64,000 nucleotides of DNA from Nectonema munidae (taxonomy: Eukaryota > Nematomorpha > Nectonematoida > Nectonematidae), in NCBI GenBank assembly GCA_030549495.1, contig JAUIRK010000461.1, forward strand, positions 310,001 through 374,000, read 5' to 3'. This document shows, in pieces, positions 58,201 to 64,000 of the stretch. Both the position numbers and the translations under genes were made by a program. How positions within the stretch are numbered: position 1 is the stretch's first letter; every line of letters begins with the position of its first letter. The notes under the pieces are model-generated. The model ran no database searches, was not told where the DNA came from, and saw only the letters and a program-made list of their open reading frames with translations.

Positions 58201-61200
58201 AGTTCTCTTTAGCTTAACATTGTTTTTATTTTCCCAACTTTTAAACGGAAAAATAAAAAGGATACACAAAATAAAATTTCTTTCCACAAAAAATAAATCA
58301 CAAATCAGATATTTTAAAAGAAGACATTATGAGAGATGGGGATTAGATCAAATAGAATTAAAATTAAATATGCATTTGTATTGGATAGAATTTTTCTGGA
58401 TTTTGTAGCAAAACAGTCGAGCTGTGTAAAGATAAAAGATAAATGTGGACTTTAGTATAATGACTTAATGACGTTTCACTCATATAACGATGATATTTAG
58501 CGCATCTACTTGATTTCTTGTTTCAAAGAAAATATATAAGACATAAGTAAAAAAATATAGCTAACTACGTCAATTTACGTGTATTGAAGTCAAGTTTGGA
58601 GACCATAATAGCATACACTTCACATTCTTTACGACTAAAAGAAAAGACAATTGCAGGCTGGAAATTTTTCTCCATCATCATCTTGACAATGTTGAAAAGT
58701 GACGAATTTTCACCTTAAAAGAAATTAAATATCCAATTAACTGTGCAAAGAGAAAAGTTACTCTATTTTACTAAAGGATCCTCTTTTTGTACGCGTGTTA
58801 ACTTCAGGGGCGTCTCTTAAAACATTCATTGCGGTATTAAAGTTATTTTCAATGAATTCGCTCTAAAATACAAATAACAGTACAAAAAAGAGGTGTTCTT
58901 TTAAAATCATTACGTTTTCATCAACAACTAAGTGCAAGCCATCTCCACCCATTGGAAAGATATAGTGTTGAAGCGGAGTAGGGCGATAATCAGTATAAAT
59001 CACGTGACACGGCTAAATATTAAAGAGTTCAAGTAAGAAGTAGTAGATAGGAGAGTCTATTACTTGATTGTGGAGATGACAAATCCATTCAGCAAATTGT
59101 TTAGCGTTAGGTATGGTGGCAGATAAAAAGATGTAATGTACGCGGTCAGGAAGTAAGATAATCGTTTCTTCCCAAACAACACCTCTTTCTAGAAATAATA
59201 GAAAGAATCCAGCTTGCAAAATATTTATTGTTAGTGGGACGTCCAAATGACTAACAAATACGGACACTCTATGAGTATTTCAAATGTGTGTTGTGAAGTT
59301 TAAATAGAAATATCTCATTTTTTGTCATTTGAATATGAGTTGAAGTTAAAAAACATCTCAAACATTTGCTAGTTCACTTAGAAGTGATGAGCAGTATTAT
59401 AGGCTGATTTTAAACGTTTGAGATCAGGATATAAATGCAGGGAACTATTCAAAAAATAATGGATACTTTAAAATAAAAATCGATAAAGTATTCAGGCAAA
59501 CTCAATGTAGATTTTGTTATAGGAAAGAGTATGACAAAAAGTATCTTAGACTACAATATAACTACTGAAACAAATTAAAATATATTACCCTTATCACGCA
59601 TATAATGAATTTCATCAAAGATGACCCACCCGATTTCACGCATTATTTCTGAGCCTCGATAGAGCATACTTCTGAGAATCTAAAAGTCAAAAAACATGCA
59701 TGGTTATTCAAAAAATAATTAGAGGAAAGAATTAAGTTTAAAAAGAAAATATTTTTGAATAATTCGAAGTTCTTTAGATTTATTGTTTTCAAAATCGTCT
59801 TTTTATTGTACTACTTTTATTCCCTACCAACAATAATTTAGAATTTTCAGTGAATTTATTTCTCAATATGATAAATAATAGTGAATTAAAGCTTGTTATC
59901 AAATTCTTGAATGGGAAAATAAGAAAAGAGGGTATCATTAATATCCATTACAAATTACTTTTTTTATTCAAGAAAGAATACGAAGAAATATAAGGCATCC
60001 TCATATGTTTGTTCCTTGTTTGAATGTTTAGAAATATATTCTTCAATTGGGTTTATTTATTTCCATAATTGACCATTGTGAATTATTACTTCCATTTCTC
60101 TATAATTATATTTTCATTTTATTAATTAAAAAATTAATGTATTTTTGGAGCCCGGTTGGCCAGAAGAAAATTAAAAATTATAAACTTTAAAGTGTGAAAG
60201 AAATTTTTTTATTTATCATTATTTTTTTATATTAATCGCAGGATGTGTATTTTCATTCAATACAACATATGCACTTTTTAGATGCCGATTTAGAGGTTTA
60301 TTATATAAAAATTTCTAATATAAAAAGATAAACACGTTTATTTCTACAAACATTGAATTTACTTGCAATTTGGCAAAGTGATTAAGTTTAAATAGTAAAC
60401 AAACATGGCGTATTAAAAATTTGATTAATCATGGTGCTAAATCATAAACTTTTAATTTTGAAAATGTAATCTGTATAGATATGGCTTAACAAATACATCA
60501 TATGTTTTCTTTTTGCCTTGAGGCATGTTAATCTGATAGTTCAAAAATTAGTGCCCCAATCAAGGTTCCCTATAAGCTGCGCAGCAGCGCAATTGCGCAG
60601 TGATTTTTTTATATTTGCGCAGATGTTTTAACTTTTGCGCAGCAACTAATTAATTATTCAACAGTTAATCACCTAGACAGTTAAACATTGTTCACTGAAT
60701 CCAATAAAGAGCATCACATAATAATTTACAAAGTCGAGATGATGACATTTAATGAAGGTGAAGAGTCGAATGATGAAGTGTCCTGTGATGAAATCTAATA
60801 ACGCGTGATTGAGGGTTGTATGATGAAGTGACAAGCGATGAAATATCACTCACCCATTTTTTTATGTGAAATAATTTGCTTGTTCGTTTCGTTTCCTGTG
60901 ATCACTATAATTAATTATCTTTAATTTTATTTATTCACTTCTAATTATTATCTGGAAGATAATGAATTAATTATCCAGAATGTTATTGGATCTCTTTTGA
61001 TAACTTTTTTCTTCGCATTCCTCATTATTGATACTAACTAAAACAAAAATGTTATCACAATTATTAGAGTATTATATCCTGTGAAAAACTGCCCAATTGC
61101 CAGCAGAAAAATACTTTCAAATAGAAGAGTTTGATTATAGGTGGAGACATTCATCATTGTGAATGGAAATATAAAGGTTAATAATGCTTCAAATTTAAGA

Positions 61201-64000
61201 TAGGACATGTTTTTTCCCTGAATACCATCTAGCATAAGATGTGTAGACATTCTAGATAAACTTCTAACCAGTTATAGACTGTAAATCAAAAGCATAAAAT
61301 GATGAAGGAACTTATTTAAAAATCGTTTAAATTTGAAAGTTGTTTCTTCTTGGCTCTAATTTTATGAATTGAACCAGGTGAATTTACATTCAAGGAAACG
61401 TCTTGATAACCCTTTTTGACTTGAAAAAGAAAAGGGAAATATGCAAATAGATAGAAACTGACGTAGTCATTATTTCATCGAATCAAAAAATGGAAAAAAA
61501 TTTTTTTTTGAAAAACCCTTTTTTAAGAGGTAAAAGTTTTTTTTAATTCACCATACTTTCATGAAACATAATAATATTTGTATGCTTTTATTTTATATCT
61601 TATCAAAATTCACATGTAATAAAAACAAAGAATATTAAAATAAACTCGACTTTTCAAAACTTTTTATTGGAAGTTCAAATTTTCAACAGTTACGGTCTTT
61701 TTCAAGAACTAAATCAAAATTAAAAAGTATAAAATAAAGTGAGGTATGTATGTAAAAACTTTCAAAATTCTTATCAAAATGTTTGTTTTATATCATTTTT
61801 ATATAAATTAAAAAAACTGAAAATGTTAATTTTCCATATCCTATGTTAGTAATGTTTGACATATGGAAATATTTTTTAAATATTCTATAAGAATTAAATA
61901 GTGGAAAAAAATAGAATTTGTAGGTATTTTCTCAAAAAAGACTTAAAATATTTAATGTGTAATGAATAGGAATTTTTTTAGATAAATATATATTTATTCC
62001 TATTCTTCGAATATTTGCGATAATTAAGCACCAATCAAAAGGCAGAATACAGAAGAGGAAAAGCAACAAAAACGAGTGAACAAGCAAAAAAAATAGTTTG
62101 CGCTGTATCTCTACAATTTACAGTTAAATCTCTCAATAACTTAAATAGATATGTCATATTAACTTTACAGAAATACTAAACTTTGATCCTCAAAACTGAA
62201 TAAATATTTTTCTAAGCTGAAATAGATGAAGAATTTTAAAAAGATCAATGGCAAGGATGATATAGAATAAAGCAAATGAAGTGAAGGGATTGACGATGAA
62301 GTCTTCAAAGGTGAAACTTTGAATACACAGAAAAAGCTTCACTATGGAGTTGCGGGAGAACAAATTTTTCATCTGACGACAAGATACTCAAAAATTCATA
62401 CTAAACCTATGAATGGTGTATATGTTTAATGAGAGAACATGACGTTAAACAGATACTATTTGTGAAACTGTTCGTTCAAGATTAAGACTTTTTTCAAATT
62501 ATTATTGCTAGATTTTTGAATAGTTCGAAATATACAAATTGAAAAGTGACATTTTGAGATTGAGACAGTGAAAAATTGAATTAAAAAAAGACACCAATTT
62601 TATCTGATTTTTTCCTTTGACCCAATGAAATCTTTTTTTTAATATTTTAGAATCTTTCAATGATTATGGTTTGTTTATCCTAGATTTTTAATTCTGCACA
62701 ACTTTTAAATCTAGTTCAATAAATGATTAAGATTATTCTATTTTTGAGTAAAATCAACAAATTTATACAATGTTTCCTTGAAGAAACTGATTAATTTTTC
62801 GGTCACTATTCTTGTTTGGGATTAGCAATTACTTTTCAAAAATTCTGCATAACTGGGGCTAAAATTAGACAACATAATAATAATTATTATATTGTTAAGC
62901 AATCATTAATTCCCAATTCAGATAAAAAGATAATTAATGGAAAAAAGGAATATGTACCACATAATAAACAAACCGGCTAAATTTTCTATTGATAGATTAC
63001 ATATTTATTTTTTAAACAGCGACAATAATTCTTGATCTAAGTAATCTAAATATGTGAATACCAGGGGCGCACATCTTTAAGATTTGGGATGGGGGAGGGG
63101 CGAAATTTTTTTTTATATTATAATTTTATAATTATATAATATTAATTAGATTTTAAATATTCATTCTAACGCTTAACCTTAAAACAAGAAAAGTAATATC
63201 GAAAATCTACTCAGAAGACAAACAAGTCTAATAAATACTATAAAGATATATAATTCAGAAAATTGAAAAAAATTCTTCTTTGAAGAATTGGTAAAAAAAA
63301 TATCGCTCTAAAAATATATTATATATTAGTTTTCTTTGGCCAAAATCGAAAGGAAATACACTTAGGTCGTTTCATCGATTTATTTCAAAATCCTTTGTAA
63401 AACTCGTTTGAAAAATGATAAGTTACAAACTACATATAAGAAGATACGCTATTCCTGAAAAACACAATTTAGTTTTATTTACTGGCTTGGCTAAAAATCT
63501 TTAAAATACGATAAGGGATGAACATAAAGCTGTTGATATCTAGTCGATTTTTAAGACAATTGCTGACGCGAATAGCCATGCATTTATTTTTGTTCGATTT
63601 CTAATAATGTACAAAAAACTGAAAACATAAAAATACAATTTAAATAATAACAAACATAATTCGAAGTTATAACAGTATCAAATTAATACTTCTGTGGTCA
63701 TAACCAAACATGGAGCATTAGGATTGATTGTAACATCACCTGTCATCAAGCCAACGTCTTTAAATTCCTCTAACATGGCACAGTACTTTTGATTGCTGAG
63801 AGCTTTGATTGGAGTCGTGTATATGACACGTTGCTTATCGCGTAGAGACATTGCTATTGCATACCTAAAAATGGCATTCATGATGAGTGAGTGAAGCGAT
63901 GCTGAGATGGAGTTGAAATATTGAAATAACTAACTCAGCCATGACAGTTTTGCCGGCAGAGGTATGAGCAGAAACTAAGAGACTCTGATAATTTTCTAAA
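46465..64000 (-). CDS. MTREX: MTR4/MTREX exosome RNA helicase, 18 exons, 5' end beyond window
   Basis: DExH-box 3'-5' RNA helicase that feeds nuclear RNAs to the exosome as part of the TRAMP/NEXT-type complexes (family knowledge). Exons in transcript order: 64000-63935 (open at the edge), 63864-63690, 59679-59589, 59188-59064, 59012-58914, 58862-58772, 58713-58579, 57963-57773, 57719-57618, 56338-56213, 56144-55994, 52293-52121, 52063-51992, 51934-51806, 49855-49633, 47303-47063, 47000-46723, 46667-46465. Every junction has AG and GT and the phases close. The sum is 2671 nt, about 889 residues, matching human residues from about 155 to the C-terminus (1042). MTR4 rather than SKI2 is shown by the KMSPS...[10 protein letters not shown] region and the KOW/arch sequence. 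No inactivating change is seen. The exon 52293 acceptor could instead be at 52284. Confidence 0.95.
46470..46475 (+). terminator. EEF1AKMT4-like poly(A) signal AATAAA, inside antisense MTR4 coding DNA
   Basis: The first AATAAA after the methyltransferase stop (46438) on the + strand lies within the last codons of MTR4 read on the other strand. Cleavage would therefore fall in the terminal MTR4 exon. Confidence 0.55.
48026..48155. repeat. TTAA-family MITE, 130 bp
   Basis: The ends CCCTTTCGTGACCAG and CTGGTCACGAAAGGG are perfect inverted repeats. An internal palindrome TGTATCATATATGATACA and CGTCTGC words place it in the same family as 4970-5348 and 51414-51547. The flanking TTAA is degraded. 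Confidence 0.7.
48625..48754. repeat. TTAA-family MITE, 130 bp
   Basis: Flanked by TTAA at 48621-48624 and 48755-48758. The left end is CCCATTAACGGCC and the right GGATAACCGG. The internal palindrome is GTCGACATATGTCGAC, in the same relative position where relatives carry a different palindrome. Confidence 0.65.
49856..51805. other. MTR4 intron
   Basis: AT-rich. A weak SINE-like segment lies at about 51170-51262 and a TTAA MITE at 51414-51547. The long open frames on the + strand (50050-50678) have no recognisable similarity. Confidence 0.35.
51414..51547. repeat. TTAA-family MITE, 134 bp
   Basis: TTAA on both sides (51410-51413 and 51548-51551). CCCTTTCATTACCAG at the left, CTGGTCACGAACGAG at the right. 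Palindrome ATCATATATGAT within, as in the 48026 copy but in the opposite orientation. Confidence 0.7.
53360..55510 (+). mobile_element. Virus-like fossil, possibly mononegavirus (rhabdovirus-like) N and P region
   Basis: A GC-richer island in an MTR4 intron, opposite to MTR4. Parts seen: a short N-start-like piece near 53392-53460 ([18 protein letters not shown]); protein-like text around 54040-54230; a C-terminal-like piece 54592-54786 with ARIEN and [16 protein letters not shown]; a junction-like spacer rich in A; and a second frame 54918-55247 that is Ser/Asp-rich like a phosphoprotein. The order and look resemble N then P of a rhabdovirus-like genome. It is broken in several places, partly split by host-like AT-rich DNA, and looks moderately old. 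The family call is inference from pattern memory; a retroelement gag is the main alternative. Confidence 0.4.
55994..58862 (-). CDS. MTREX: MTR4 exons for RecA domain 2
   Basis: Six exons. They contain [29 protein letters not shown] (motif IV region), [32 protein letters not shown], motif [20 protein letters not shown], motif [17 protein letters not shown] and [20 protein letters not shown]. The arginine finger residues of GRAGRRG are intact. The donors are unusually varied (GTAAAA, GTATAC, GTACAT, GTAAGT), but each gives the correct phase. Confidence 0.93.
58914..64000 (-). CDS. MTREX: MTR4 exons for RecA domain 1
   Basis: This block carries motif [10 protein letters not shown] (63935-64000), motif Ia [11 protein letters not shown] and motif Ib GDVTINP (63690-63864), the DEIH box in [11 protein letters not shown] (59589-59679), motif [11 protein letters not shown] (59064-59188), and the [15 protein letters not shown] linker (58914-59012). 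The ATP-binding and hydrolysis residues are present. The intron 59680-63689 is 4.0 kb and holds AT-rich sequence plus hAT-like ends. Confidence 0.93.
59680..63689. other. Largest MTR4 intron in the window
   Basis: AT-rich with no exon recognised. GGTTCCCTATAAGCTGCGC at about 60564 begins a GCGCAG-rich patch to 60650 that resembles a hAT-type terminus, and CCAGGGGCGCACATC at about 63061 is another. Neither partner end was found. Confidence 0.4.

Overview
The window looks like nuclear DNA of an AT-rich invertebrate. It has spliced genes with introns from 52 bp to 25 kb, no operons, and dense DNA transposons, MITEs and tRNA-derived SINEs. The three host genes have arthropod/animal-type orthologues. 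A parasitic copepod (sea-louse type) is my best guess for the organism, but that is inference, not demonstrated.

Host genes. (1) A SCHIP1 (schwannomin-interacting protein 1) orthologue runs on the + strand from 4201 to 38725 in six exons: 4201-4629, 29668-29841, 33397-33696, 38382-38517, 38573-38666 and 38719-38725. All exon phases agree. The first intron is 25 kb and full of transposons, while the last two are only 55 and 52 bp. (2) A compact, uninterrupted EEF1AKMT4-like lysine methyltransferase lies at 45833-46438 (+). (3) MTR4/MTREX, the RNA-exosome helicase, occupies the - strand from 46465 past the right edge in 18 recognisable exons. Its reconstructed protein starts just before the Walker A motif and runs to the normal C-terminus. 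Genes 2 and 3 converge with 27 bp or less between their stop codons and have reciprocal poly(A) signals, so their transcripts should overlap antisense.

Mobile DNA. SCHIP1 introns carry a pogo/Tigger transposase (10730-12299, - strand), foldback elements, hAT MITEs with 8-bp target duplications, TTAA-flanked MITEs, SINEs, LINE 3' fragments and an internally deleted second Tigger (30356-31135). Between SCHIP1 and the methyltransferase lies a Tigger1-type relic (39340-40312) abutting a piggyBac element with matching ends (40320-42287). MTR4 introns hold more TTAA MITEs and a fossil that resembles a negative-strand RNA virus (rhabdovirus-like) at about 53360-55510.

No rRNA, CRISPR or bacterial-type features were seen. 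The most notable items are the reconstructed SCHIP1 locus, the tail-to-tail MTR4/methyltransferase overlap, the virus-like fossil, and a TTAA MITE family whose members keep a fixed layout but swap their internal palindrome.
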